Assembly (NCBI RefSeq): GCF_000143985.1
Contig: NC_014364.1
Coordinates: forward strand, 1,612,001-1,676,000
Origin: Sediminispirochaeta smaragdinae DSM 11293
Lineage (GTDB): Bacteria; Spirochaetota; Spirochaetia; DSM-16054; Sediminispirochaetaceae
Length of the DNA stretch: 64,000 nt
Reading direction: 5' to 3'
Part shown: piece after piece, positions 43,802-52,274 of the stretch
How positions within the stretch are numbered: the first letter of the stretch is position 1
Layout of the letters: every line of letters begins with the position of its first letter
The notes under the pieces: generated by a model
Databases searched by the model: none
Told to the model about the DNA's origin: nothing
What the model saw: only the letters and a program-made list of their open reading frames with translations
Made by a program: the position numbers and the translations under genes

Positions 43802-46216
43802 TTAATTAGTGGGCCGGGAAGTATCCTTTTCTTCCTCTTGTTTTTTTCCTTTTTTCCTTCTCATGTCGTCGGCATAGATCCCGAACCCCTCACAAAGGCT
43901 CAATATAGGAGCCATGGCCTCCTGGTCACGCTTTGAAGGGGCCTGGCTTTCGACCTGTGCTATCTTTTCTCTCCATATCTTCAGCTGATCGAAGATGATA
44001 TTTTGCGCTATGGTAATATCTTCCTCGATTTGAGCCTTTGCCGCCAGGGCGTGTAGTTCGATAATCTCCCGTGCTTCTTCCATAGTAAGCTGCGGAGAAA
44101 GGGTCGAGAAGCGTTGAGATAGATAATAGGTAAAGCGACGAGATGCCTCTTTTCTGTCAAATTCCAATTTGTTGTTGACGGCAAAATCAAGAAGTTCCGC
44201 CAGCTCACGCCGGTCCGCTGTCGACAGCTTTTTATGCGGCAAGGGCATGATATGCTGCAGCCGCCAGTCCACGGCCACCTCTGCACTCTTCAGGATATCG
44301 GGGCTGATAGGAAGCCTCAGGGTTCTGGCCCAGTTGAGAACGTGTGTTGTCGGGCCGACCAATTCCCCTCCCGCCTTTCCGCATAGCCTCTGAGATGATG
44401 CGCTGAGAAGATCGCTTAATGTGTAGCGCAATTGTTCCGGAAGGTGGGCGGCTCTGTCGTTGCCGATGGAAATTTTCCTGCCGTACTGATCTTCCGCATG
44501 AATATCCATCGGTTCATTTGGCCGAATGCGCGTAGTTACCGTGCACAGGTGGTGCTGTCCTGTTATCGTATTCACCACCTTTATATGAGAGGTTTTACCT
44601 GTTTTTTCTTCAGAAAGAACAAGTGATTCCAACCTGTAGATTCCGTAACGAAGTTCATCACTCTTTTCTCGATGAAGCAGGCGATTCATATGAAAAAAGA
44701 GTGCAGGCTCCAATCCTCCCGGAAGAATTTCATCTGTCAGGTCGTCGAGGATCTCTCCCCCGTTCCTGTGGTCGGGAAGGTTGCTTATTGCATATGATAG
44801 TTCGTTCTTGAGCAGTGTGTATAACTCCTCTGCTTCTCCGAGCTCCTGTGCGAGTTCTATGGCTCGCAGTGCATAGCTCAAATTTTGCAGTGTCTCGATT
44901 CCCGAAATGTCGGAAAAAAACCAGGCACAGGAAGTGAACATAAAATGCCTAAGTTTTTCACCTTCCAAAATAGTGAGCATCTTCGTTATGCTTTCTGTAT
45001 CCGTTGCTATGCCCACACGTTGCGCAAAGGATAGAGGATCTTTCTTTGCGCAGAGAATTGCGGCATATTCCTTGACAATGGTTTCGGGAGGGAGAGAGCT
45101 TAAGGCCGATAATTGATGGTTTCGGACTGTCTTCAGCTTTCGGCTGAGAAGGCTAAGCCCCTTTCGCAAGGGGGTGCGCCATCGCTGGTCCCAATCGGCC
45201 TTTCCCCCTGTCTTACAGCCGCAATCCTTATACCAGCGGGAGACCCCGTGAACACAACTCCAGCTTGTTCCCAAATTCTCCTCGCCCTTCCTGAGCCTGA
45301 CTTCCCATGTGGGAGGATTCAGTTCAAGGTAGGTGGCGTAATTGGTAAACTCTAACTCCTCCCCCGTCCTGACCAACTTTGAGAGTGCTGCAAGGCACAT
45401 ATCTCCGAAGGGCTCATGATGGCCGTAGACCTCTCCGTCGGTGACGGCGTGGATCAGTTGAAGATGTTCGTTTTCGCTTTTTATCTTCAGGATCCTTGAG
45501 TAAAGGGTATCGGCACTTCGCAGGTAGTGATTGAAACTGATTCCGCCGGAGAGCTCGGCGTTGTAGAAAAAGGCGGATATGCTTCCTTCATCTCCCTGTA
45601 TACGATAACTTCGATAATAAGGAACCGGTTCTTTGTTGAGTTCGAGCCATGTGCCCGAGGGGCTTTGCCGTATCGCTTCACCCTGCCATGGTGCAAGGAT
45701 GATGAAGGAGATGCCTTCGGCAATTAAAAGATTGATAACCGTGTCGTTCACCCCGCATTCAGGTAACCACATTCCCTCCGGAGCTCTGCCAAAGTGGTGT
45801 TTGAAGTCCTCGATTCCCCACCTGATCTGAATTTCCGCATCTTCCGGATCGTCGAGGGGAAGAATCGTGTGGTTGTAACTTTGTGCAAGAGCATTGCCGT
45901 GTCCCAGCCTTTCTATGCTTTTCCTGTCGGCATCGATGATCCTTCCGTAGACATTCGGGGCCTTTTCCTGAAGCCAGCCAAGGAGCGTTGGGCCGATATT
46001 GAAGGAGAGCAGCTCGTAATTATTGATAATATCATCGATCCTTCCATCGTAGCGGAGATAACGTGAATAGGCGTTTGCCGCGTAACATTCGCGGGTTATC
46101 CTGCTGTTCCAGTCATGATAAGGGGCTGCCGACCTCTGAACGGGAACGATTCCGGTCCACGGATTCATTCTCGGCGGCTGATAGAAGTGGCCATGAAGGA
46201 TTAATTGTGTTTTCAT
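43802..46216 (-). CDS. Glycoside hydrolase family 57 protein with DUF3536
   Basis: 804 residues from ATG 46216 (a TTG at 46234 is in frame). The N-terminal GH57 domain begins QLILHGHFYQPPR and includes GMWLPECGVNDTVINLL near residue 155, whose Glu is the expected nucleophile, and HAVTDGEVYGHHEPFGDM near residue 260, with the expected acid Asp. The rest, rich in helices, corresponds to the DUF3536 region. GH57 enzymes act on alpha-1,4 or 1,6 glucans. No Shine-Dalgarno is present; a promoter-like element ends six bases before the ATG. It is divergent from the DUF4912 and GH57 branching-enzyme pair. Confidence 0.88.
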   Translation of the reverse strand: MKTQLILHGHFYQPPRMNPWTGIVPVQRSAAPYHDWNSRITRECYAANAYSRYLRYDGRIDDIINNYELLSFNIGPTLLGWLQEKAPNVYGRIIDADRKSIERLGHGNALAQSYNHTILPLDDPEDAEIQIRWGIEDFKHHFGRAPEGMWLPECGVNDTVINLLIAEGISFIILAPWQGEAIRQSPSGTWLELNKEPVPYYRSYRIQGDEGSISAFFYNAELSGGISFNHYLRSADTLYSRILKIKSENEHLQLIHAVTDGEVYGHHEPFGDMCLAALSKLVRTGEELEFTNYATYLELNPPTWEVRLRKGEENLGTSWSCVHGVSRWYKDCGCKTGGKADWDQRWRTPLRKGLSLLSRKLKTVRNHQLSALSSLPPETIVKEYAAILCAKKDPLSFAQRVGIATDTESITKMLTILEGEKLRHFMFTSCAWFFSDISGIETLQNLSYALRAIELAQELGEAEELYTLLKNELSYAISNLPDHRNGGEILDDLTDEILPGGLEPALFFHMNRLLHREKSDELRYGIYRLESLVLSEEKTGKTSHIKVVNTITGQHHLCTVTTRIRPNEPMDIHAEDQYGRKISIGNDRAAHLPEQLRYTLSDLLSASSQRLCGKAGGELVGPTTHVLNWARTLRLPISPDILKSAEVAVDWRLQHIMPLPHKKLSTADRRELAELLDFAVNNKLEFDRKEASRRFTYYLSQRFSTLSPQLTMEEAREIIELHALAAKAQIEEDITIAQNIIFDQLKIWREKIAQVESQAPSKRDQEAMAPILSLCEGFGIYADDMRRKKGKKQEEEKDTSRPTN

Positions 46217-46222
46217 ATAATA

Positions 46223-46252
46223 ATTGTCGCGCAACTGTTAAGTCTTTGTAAA
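46223..46252 (-). promoter_or_regulatory. Candidate promoter of the DUF3536 GH57 gene
   Basis: On the minus strand TTTACA (46247-46252), 18-base spacer, GACAAT (46223-46228), then TATTAT and the ATG. The start of transcription would coincide with the start codon. Confidence 0.42.
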
Positions 46253-46270
46253 GCGTCTCTTTTCTACGGG

Positions 46271-46299
46271 TTGACAGGTTTCACTTATTTTCCTAGGAT
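46271..46299 (+). promoter_or_regulatory. Promoter of the DUF4912-GH57 genes
   Basis: TTGACA (46271-46276), 17-base spacer, TAGGAT (46294-46299), 26 bases before the ATG at 46326, which has GGGAGGTGGT as ribosome site. Confidence 0.72.
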
Positions 46300-46325
46300 A
46301 CTCTTTACTGTTACCGGGAGGTGGT

Positions 46326-47081
46326 ATGACAAGGGAACGTTTGCTTACCCTTTCCAAAGAGACCTTGGTTGCCCTTGCTCGCAGGGAAGGGCTGTATGTG
46401 GAAGATGATCTTGATTTTGACGAAGATGATCGGGAAGAGATAATCGATCAGATCATGGATGCCCTGGAAGAAGATCGCTCCGAGCGTATAGCCGGAAATA
46501 ATTCGGCAATGCAAGCAAAGGGGCGAAAATACGATATTCTTCTTGATGAAGAGATCGTCTCTCAGGAGACCGAAGAATATCTGCTTCCCGACCACTATAA
46601 CGAGACCAGGATCGTTTTGCTCCTCCGGGATCCTCTCTGGGCTTATGCCTATTGGGATATCCAGGACGTACGTTTGAAAAGTCTTTGTGACGAACCCTAT
46701 TATGAGGGGCTTTTCTTGCGGGTCTATGAATTTTCTTCCGCAATACCGAGCAAGGACCATGTGATAGATTATTTCGATATTCCCGTCAAGGAAGAGGACG
46801 ACAACTGGTATATAAGTCTTCCCAAACCCGGCGGTTTCTTTTGCGTCGATCTTCGTGGGAAATCACTGCATGGTGAAACCTTACTGTGTCGTTCGAATAT
46901 GATCAAAAGTCCTCTCGGCTATATCGCCGAGAACCAGGAAGATTTCTTCTCCCATCCCGACCAGATGAAGGTTCTCCTTTCCGGTTTGTGGGATTTTGAA
47001 GGACGCGAGGATGAGCGTGAACGGATTCCTCAGCGGGTCCTGCAGATTCTCGATTATCAGGATTTGTCGATTGGTAACTAA
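46326..47081 (+). CDS. DUF4912 domain protein
   Basis: 251 residues. A short N-terminal Rho-N-like helical piece (RERLLTLSKETLVALARREGL) is followed by an acidic linker and the DUF4912 core: NETRIVLLLRDPLWAYAYWDIQ near residue 93, VYEFSS, DYFDIPVKEEDDNWYISLPKPGG and FFCVDLRG. DUF4912 has an immunoglobulin-like, carbohydrate-binding-module-like pattern, and the gene regularly neighbours GH57 genes. Eighteen bases separate it from the downstream GH57 gene. I infer help in glucan binding or enzyme targeting. Confidence 0.85.
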   Translation: MTRERLLTLSKETLVALARREGLYVEDDLDFDEDDREEIIDQIMDALEEDRSERIAGNNSAMQAKGRKYDILLDEEIVSQETEEYLLPDHYNETRIVLLLRDPLWAYAYWDIQDVRLKSLCDEPYYEGLFLRVYEFSSAIPSKDHVIDYFDIPVKEEDDNWYISLPKPGGFFCVDLRGKSLHGETLLCRSNMIKSPLGYIAENQEDFFSHPDQMKVLLSGLWDFEGREDERERIPQRVLQILDYQDLSIGN

Positions 47082-47099
47082 TGGAGAAATGGAGGCTTC

Positions 47100-48683
47100 A
47101 TGAAAGGCTATCTCGGAGTTATTCTACATGCCCATCTTCCCTTTGTTCGGCATCCTGAGTATTCCCGGTTTCTGGAAGAAGACTGGTTGTACGAGGCGAT
47201 TTCTGAAACCTACCTACCGCTTCTTCGAATGTTCGGTAGGCTTAAGGCTGATAAGGTTCCCTTTCGTCTGACCATGTCGATCAGTCCGACACTGTCGGAT
47301 ATGCTTGCGGACGATCTTCTTCAGCAGCGCTATGTAGATCATGTGAACAGGCTTATCGAGCTTGGCGAAAAAGAGGTAGAGCGCACGGCTTCCGATGGGG
47401 ACTTCGCTCCCTTGGCGGCCATGTACCTGGGGCTTTACCGTCAAAACCTTTCCGACTTTGAGAACCTCTACAGGCGGAATATCCTCTCCGCTTTCCGTGC
47501 TTTTGAGAAAGATGGGTATATTGAAATCATCACCACGGCGGGAACCCATGCCTTCTTACCGCTTTTTCAGCAGTATCCCGAGGCCGTGGATGCCCAAATC
47601 AAAAGTGCCATTATCAGTCATGGGCGTAATTTCGGGACCCATCCCAAGGGTTTTTGGTTACCGGAATGCGGCTATTATCCGGATTTGGAAAAACTACTGA
47701 AAAGTTCTGATATTTCCTACTTTTTTACTGCGGCCCACGGTATCCTTCTTGCCGATAAAAAGCCCCGCTACGGAGTCTATGCACCTATGCAGCTTCCGAA
47801 TGGTTTAACGGCCTTTGGGCGGGATTATCCTTCCTCCGAAGCCGTCTGGAGCAACAGCGACGGATATCCCGGTGATTATGTCTATCGGGAGTTTTATCGC
47901 GATATCGGCTATGATCTTCCGATGGAGTATATCCGCCCCTATATTCACGAGCCTGGGGTACGGGTGTATACGGGTTATAAATATTATGCGATCACCAGTG
48001 CCGGTGATGATAAGCGTCCCTATCGTCACGAGGTCGCTTTACGAAAAACCCAAGAACATGCGGAAAATTTTCTTTACCAGCGTCAGAACCAGGTTCGTAA
48101 ACTGGAGGCGTTGATGGATAAGCCTCCCTTTGTTATCTGCCCTTATGATGCCGAGCTCTTTGGTCATTGGTGGTTCGAAGGGATCGACTGGCTGGAAAAT
48201 CTCTTCCGCAAGATTGCGAAATCCGGGGACGGGCTTGAAATGATCACCCCCTCGGATTATCTGAAGCGACACGACAATCATCAGGAGGGCACGCCCAGTT
48301 TTTCCAGCTGGGGGAACAAAGGCTATGCCGAGGTTTGGCTCGACGGCAAAAACGACTGGATCTATCGGCACGTTCATAAGGCGATAGAGCGTATGATCGA
48401 ACTCGTTGACCGCTACCCCGATGAAAGTGGCCTGAAGGAGCGGGTGCTCAATCAGGCCTCCCGTGAGGTTCTGTTAAGCATGGCTTCGGACTGGCCCTTC
48501 ATCATGAAGACGGGAACGACCGTTCCCTATGCCGAAAAGCGAATACGCGAACATCTTCATAACTTCAACTTCATCTATGAAAATCTTTGCCGCAACACGG
48601 TGAATACCGAGTGGCTGACGAGGATTGAAAAGAAGAACAACATTTTTCCCGATGTCGATTACCGCCTCTTCCGCAAGCGTTAA
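47100..48683 (+). CDS. GH57 1,4-alpha-glucan branching enzyme-like (DUF1957)
   Basis: 527 residues. N-terminal GYLGVILHAHLPFVRHPEY is the GH57/DUF1957 signature; GFWLPECGYYPDLEKLL near residue 185 carries the nucleophile Glu and PYDAELFGHWWFEG near residue 350 the acid Asp. The C-terminal helical DUF1957-type domain runs from about 420 (MIELVDRYPDES, MASDWPFIMKTGT). Homologues in thermophiles and spirochaetes transfer glucan chains to form alpha-1,6 branches in glycogen. AATGGAGG precedes the ATG. Confidence 0.93.
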   Translation: MKGYLGVILHAHLPFVRHPEYSRFLEEDWLYEAISETYLPLLRMFGRLKADKVPFRLTMSISPTLSDMLADDLLQQRYVDHVNRLIELGEKEVERTASDGDFAPLAAMYLGLYRQNLSDFENLYRRNILSAFRAFEKDGYIEIITTAGTHAFLPLFQQYPEAVDAQIKSAIISHGRNFGTHPKGFWLPECGYYPDLEKLLKSSDISYFFTAAHGILLADKKPRYGVYAPMQLPNGLTAFGRDYPSSEAVWSNSDGYPGDYVYREFYRDIGYDLPMEYIRPYIHEPGVRVYTGYKYYAITSAGDDKRPYRHEVALRKTQEHAENFLYQRQNQVRKLEALMDKPPFVICPYDAELFGHWWFEGIDWLENLFRKIAKSGDGLEMITPSDYLKRHDNHQEGTPSFSSWGNKGYAEVWLDGKNDWIYRHVHKAIERMIELVDRYPDESGLKERVLNQASREVLLSMASDWPFIMKTGTTVPYAEKRIREHLHNFNFIYENLCRNTVNTEWLTRIEKKNNIFPDVDYRLFRKR

Positions 48684-48692
48684 CCATCCCTT

Positions 48693-48956
48693 TTAGTGTC
48701 CCCCGGCAAGGGTGAACAGTTCTTCGCCTCCTACCAGCTCCAAGTGGTAGAAGGATGAGCGTTCTCCCTTTGTCTCTTTTCTGGTGATTTTGAATACCCT
48801 GTAGACAATCATTCGATGACTTGCCAAGGGAAGCCGAACCGCGCCCCCATTCATATCCACCAAAGCATTAAAAGCTACAGAACCGTTAATTTCTTGAGTA
48901 TCTCCATCGGGATAAACGAGATAGTGGCTTTCAATAAACATATACCATAGTGACAT
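48693..48956 (-). CDS. Small conserved-looking protein of unknown function
   Basis: 87 residues if started at ATG 48956; a TTG at 49028 (111 residues) and an ATG at 48941 are alternatives, none with a good ribosome site. The sequence SLWYMFIESHYLVYPDGDTQ, VRLPLASHRMIVYRVFKITRKET and FYHLELVGGEELFTL reads as a compact beta-rich cytoplasmic protein. No family is recognised. It lies between the convergent GH57 gene and the divergent mraZ operon. Confidence 0.6.
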   Translation of the reverse strand: MSLWYMFIESHYLVYPDGDTQEINGSVAFNALVDMNGGAVRLPLASHRMIVYRVFKITRKETKGERSSFYHLELVGGEELFTLAGGH

Positions 48957-49042
48957 GGGAAAACGAATCTCTCTACTAAACTTCTGTTGAGCAGTGATCT
49001 CTCTCTTTTTTTCTTTGCGCTCTTGCAAATTGGGGGCTTTGG

Positions 49043-49070
49043 TTGACTTTTCGGGCCGTTGGGATAGTAT
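49043..49070 (+). promoter_or_regulatory. Promoter of the mraZ/dcw operon
   Basis: TTGACT (49043-49048), 16-base spacer, TAGTAT (49065-49070). The start site should fall near 49077, immediately before the MraZ-type repeats, so bound MraZ would sit at the transcription start. Confidence 0.75.
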
Positions 49071-49083
49071 AAAAGGGGAAAAG

Positions 49084-49123
49084 GTGGGAAGAAGTGGGAG
49101 AAAATAGGAGAAAGTGGCAGTAA
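49084..49123 (+). promoter_or_regulatory. MraZ operator: four 10-bp direct repeats
   Basis: Four consecutive decamers, GTGGGAAGAA, GTGGGAGAAA, ATAGGAGAAA and GTGGCAGTAA, fill the leader up to one base before the mraZ ATG. MraZ is known to bind GTGG-type repeats of 10-bp period in front of its own operon, so this is very probably its autoregulatory site. The third repeat is the most diverged. Confidence 0.85.
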
Positions 49124-49124
49124 G

Positions 49125-49580
49125 ATGTTCATGGGGGAATATCGTAACTCCATAGACGAGAAGGGACGCCTCATGATTCCCTCTCGCCTTCGGTCAGAGG
49201 TGACCGGCAACGTGGTCGTTGTAACCCGTGGTGTCGATACCTGCCTTTGGCTCTTTCCCCCGGAGCAGTGGAAAAAGATTGCCCATTCGATCATGGGCTC
49301 GTCGTCGCTGTTTAAGTCCAAGACGCGATTGCTGCAGCGGCGCATCATCGCTCCCGCTCAGGAGTGCGAGATAGACCGTTCCGGAAGAATCACCATTCCG
49401 CCCACCTTGCGGGATTCTGCCGGAATAGAATTGAAGAAGGAGGCGGTCATACTGGGAATCGATTCTTATCTTGAGGTGTGGGATACCGATGCCTATCGTT
49501 CCTACCTCGATGAAAGCGAAAGCGAATTCCTCGCTGCGGCTGAAGAGCTTGGCGATGTGCTCGCAACGCCCTCGGAGTGA
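49125..49580 (+). CDS. mraZ: Transcriptional regulator MraZ
   Basis: 151 residues, two SpoVT-AbrB-like half domains: EYRNSIDEKGRLMIPSRLRSEV near residue 5 and QECEIDRSGRITIPPTLRDSAGI near residue 80, each with the DxKGR/DRSGR turn. MraZ forms rings and regulates the division and cell-wall cluster it heads. The ATG at 49125 directly abuts the operator; a second ATG at 49131 (MGEYRN) is also possible. The ribosome site is poor, perhaps because operator and leader share bases. Confidence 0.95.
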   Translation: MFMGEYRNSIDEKGRLMIPSRLRSEVTGNVVVVTRGVDTCLWLFPPEQWKKIAHSIMGSSSLFKSKTRLLQRRIIAPAQECEIDRSGRITIPPTLRDSAGIELKKEAVILGIDSYLEVWDTDAYRSYLDESESEFLAAAEELGDVLATPSE

Positions 49581-49603
49581 TTTTAGGTATGACAGGGACG
49601 TTC

Positions 49604-50551
49604 ATGGATATTGTTCATCGGTCGGTAATGGCGGAGGAGGCTTTTCATTATCTCTCTCCAGCCCTTGAAAAGGGATTGCTTGTTGATTGTACCCTCGGGG
49701 AGGGGGGGCATAGCGAGCTGTTCCTTTCCCGGCTTCCGGGTTGCCGGATTGTCGGACTGGATGCCGATGAAAAGATTCTGGAAGTTGCCAGACAGCGACT
49801 TGCGCCCTTTGGGGAAAGGGTGCGTTTGTTCAACACCTGGTTTAATGTTTTCTTCCGGGATTATCCACTGGGAGATGAACGTCCCGACGCCGTTTTATTC
49901 GATCTCGGTATTTCTGTTTTTCATTATGAGAGATCGGGCAGGGGGTTTTCCTTCCGAGAGGATGAGCCCTTGGATATGCGGCTTGAAGCACACCTCGAGC
50001 AGTCGGCTGCGGATATTATCAACACATATCCGGAGAAAGAGTTGGCCGATCTTATATTCCGTTTTGGGGAAGAACGTTTGTCGCGGCGTTTTGCCTCCGC
50101 CATTGTGGCTCGACGGCAAAGTAAACCCTTTACCACAACCAAAGAACTCGAAGAGGTCATTTGGACGGCATCACCACAGTCGTATCGTCATGGCCGGATT
50201 CACCCCGCAACCAGAACATTTCAGGCCCTTCGTATTGCGGTTAATGGTGAGCTCGCCAGGCTGGAATCGGCCTTGGGGGATGCTTTTGCCAGGTTGCGAC
50301 CCGGCGGTATGATGGGGGTGATAAGTTTTCACTCCCTGGAGGACCGGATTGTGAAGCACTTCTTTTTGGATAAAAAGAAAGGGTGCATATCCTCTTCTGG
50401 CGCGCCGATAGATAGTGATAGGGGAGTAACTGCGGCTGAAATTCTGACAAAGAAGCCGTTACGCCCGACGGAAGAGGAAGTAAGGGTCAATGCCCCGTCG
50501 AGAAGTGCCAAATTTCGTGTTGTCCGAAAGTTGATTGATGAGGATAGATAG
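49604..50551 (+). CDS. rsmH: 16S rRNA m4C1402 methyltransferase RsmH (MraW)
   Basis: About 315 residues. The start at ATG 49604 (MDIVHRSVMAEEAF) suits the family's short N-terminus; ATG 49589 and GTG 49577 are in frame and upstream. Motifs: DCTLGEGGHSELFLSRL (SAM loop), GLDADEKIL, FDLGISVFHYE, GFSFREDEPLDMR, ARTFQALRIAVNGEL as TRTFQALRI, and GVISFHSLEDRIVKHFF. It methylates N4 of C1402 in the ribosomal P site. The stop is directly followed by ftsL. Confidence 0.95.
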   Translation: MDIVHRSVMAEEAFHYLSPALEKGLLVDCTLGEGGHSELFLSRLPGCRIVGLDADEKILEVARQRLAPFGERVRLFNTWFNVFFRDYPLGDERPDAVLFDLGISVFHYERSGRGFSFREDEPLDMRLEAHLEQSAADIINTYPEKELADLIFRFGEERLSRRFASAIVARRQSKPFTTTKELEEVIWTASPQSYRHGRIHPATRTFQALRIAVNGELARLESALGDAFARLRPGGMMGVISFHSLEDRIVKHFFLDKKKGCISSSGAPIDSDRGVTAAEILTKKPLRPTEEEVRVNAPSRSAKFRVVRKLIDEDR

Positions 50552-50845
50552 ATGAACAACAAACGGGTATTTATTTTATTGATTGCGGCTGCGTTGCCCG
50601 TATCTGCATTTTTGTTGGTGGATCAGGTCTATCGCTACGATCATCTGATGGGACAGGTCGACCTGCTCCATGCACGCCAGACCGAGCTATTTGAAGAGAA
50701 TAAAAGAACCGTTGTCAATATTGCCATTCTGCGGGCCCCTGAACGAATCGATCGTATTGCCCGAGAACTGGGCTTAAAAAAAGGAAGCGGTCGATCACTT
50801 TTGGAAATAACGTTGCCTTCCATACGGAGGGCTTCAGATGGATAA
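50552..50845 (+). CDS. ftsL: FtsL-like septum protein
   Basis: 97 residues: a short cytoplasmic tail, one membrane helix (FILLIAAALPVSAFLLV) and a periplasmic coiled coil (YDHLMGQVDLLHARQTELFEENKR) ending with APERIDRIARELGLKK, the FtsL/DivIC-type 'xPxRIExxAxexLGL' motif. It joins FtsQ and FtsB in the divisome. Identity rests on this architecture and its place after rsmH. The end overlaps murF by eight bases. No ftsI follows, unlike in classic dcw clusters. Confidence 0.82.
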   Translation: MNNKRVFILLIAAALPVSAFLLVDQVYRYDHLMGQVDLLHARQTELFEENKRTVVNIAILRAPERIDRIARELGLKKGSGRSLLEITLPSIRRASDG

Positions 50846-52274
50846 AAAAACGGAAGGTTTTTCAGCCCGAGAGGCTGCCGCCATTATCGGTGCCGCAGTC
50901 TTTTCTCCCTCCGAGAGAAAAACTGTTACGATCGACGGTGTTGCCATCGATTCCCGGAATGTGAAACCCGGGAATCTTTTTGTCGCTCTGGAGGGGGAAC
51001 GTGCGGATGGTCACCACTATCTTTCCGAAGCTGCTCGGGCTGGGGCTTCCGCTGTATTGGTTGATCACGAAAAAAGTGCTTGTGTCGAAGGGGGGTGGGC
51101 AGCCTTTGCAACGCACTCCGGACTTGTCGTTATGACTGTTGAAGATCCACTTGTTGCACTACAACGGCTTTCCCGGTGGTGGATCGACCGCTTCGATACC
51201 CTCGTTCGGATAGCTGTGACCGGAAGCAGCGGTAAAACCACGACAAAGGAACTTCTCGGTTCGGTTTTGTCGATGAAGGCTCCCACCGTGGTAAACCCGG
51301 GGAACCTCAACTCGGAGATTGGGTTACCATTGGCACTCTTCGGCGTTGGTCCTGCCGATCATTTTGGTGTTTTTGAGCTTGGTATCAATCGAATCGGTGA
51401 GATGGAGCTGCTTTCCTCGCTCTACCATCCTCAGCATCTTCTTATTACCAATATCGGTACCGCACATAGCGGTCCTCTCGGCGGTAAGGAGGGTGTCTTT
51501 CGGGAAAAGACAAAGGTCCTTGCGCACATGCAGGGAGAGGGCTTTGTCTTTTATCCCGAAGATGATGATCGTATCGATGCGCTGAAAAGTCGGTATCCCT
51601 CTCTTGCCTTTCGCCCGTATGGTCCTGCCACCCTTACAGGACTCGAGACCGTTGAAGATCTTGGGACGGAAGGATGGCTCCTTCGGTACCGTGGGGTCTC
51701 GATTCACTATCCCCTCCTTGGGCAGCACAACCTGCAAAATGGCTGTGGTGTTATCGCCCTTGCTTTCGAACTTGGGGTATCTCCCGAGCTTATAGGAGCT
51801 GCCTTATCGGCCGCCGCTCCCGTCGCCGGGAGATGCCGCCTGCTGCGTGGGGCAATTTCGGTTCTTGATGATTGTTATAACGCAAATCTCGATTCCTCCG
51901 AACGGGTTTTTGAATATATCGCATCACTGCCGTGGGACGGACGCAAGGTTATTGTTTTCGGTTCAATGAAAGAGCTTGGCTCCTCAAGCCTTGATGCTCA
52001 CCGGGCGGCAGGGCAAGCCATTGCCTCCTCCGGTGTCGATGCTGTTTTTCTGTACGGAGAGGAAACATCGGAGAGCTTTCGGGAAATTTCAGACCAGGGA
52101 AGCATGTCGCAAATCCTTCATTTTTCCGAAAATCAATTTGATGAACTTTCCGAGAGGCTCCTTGCTTTTGTAAGGGAGGGCGACCTTGTCCTGCTTAAGG
52201 GAAGCAGAACAATGGGACTTGAACGATTGATACCTCTTTTGCAGCACGAGGAAAAGGAGTTTCTCCATGCTTAA
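50838..52274 (+). CDS. murF: UDP-N-acetylmuramoyl-tripeptide--D-alanyl-D-alanine ligase MurF
   Basis: 478 residues. Domain 1: VAIDSRNVKPGNLFVALEGERADGHHYL, the MurE/MurF N-terminal signature. Domain 2: ATP loop VTGSSGKTTTKELL near residue 132, NSEIGLPLALFG and FELGINRIGEMELL. Domain 3: DDCYNANLDS and FGSMKELGSSS. The NPGNLNSEIGLP stretch and the DDCYNANxxS motif point to MurF rather than MurE. It adds D-Ala-D-Ala to the muropeptide precursor. Overlaps with both neighbours show tight coupling. Confidence 0.95.
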   Translation: MDKKTEGFSAREAAAIIGAAVFSPSERKTVTIDGVAIDSRNVKPGNLFVALEGERADGHHYLSEAARAGASAVLVDHEKSACVEGGWAAFATHSGLVVMTVEDPLVALQRLSRWWIDRFDTLVRIAVTGSSGKTTTKELLGSVLSMKAPTVVNPGNLNSEIGLPLALFGVGPADHFGVFELGINRIGEMELLSSLYHPQHLLITNIGTAHSGPLGGKEGVFREKTKVLAHMQGEGFVFYPEDDDRIDALKSRYPSLAFRPYGPATLTGLETVEDLGTEGWLLRYRGVSIHYPLLGQHNLQNGCGVIALAFELGVSPELIGAALSAAAPVAGRCRLLRGAISVLDDCYNANLDSSERVFEYIASLPWDGRKVIVFGSMKELGSSSLDAHRAAGQAIASSGVDAVFLYGEETSESFREISDQGSMSQILHFSENQFDELSERLLAFVREGDLVLLKGSRTMGLERLIPLLQHEEKEFLHA

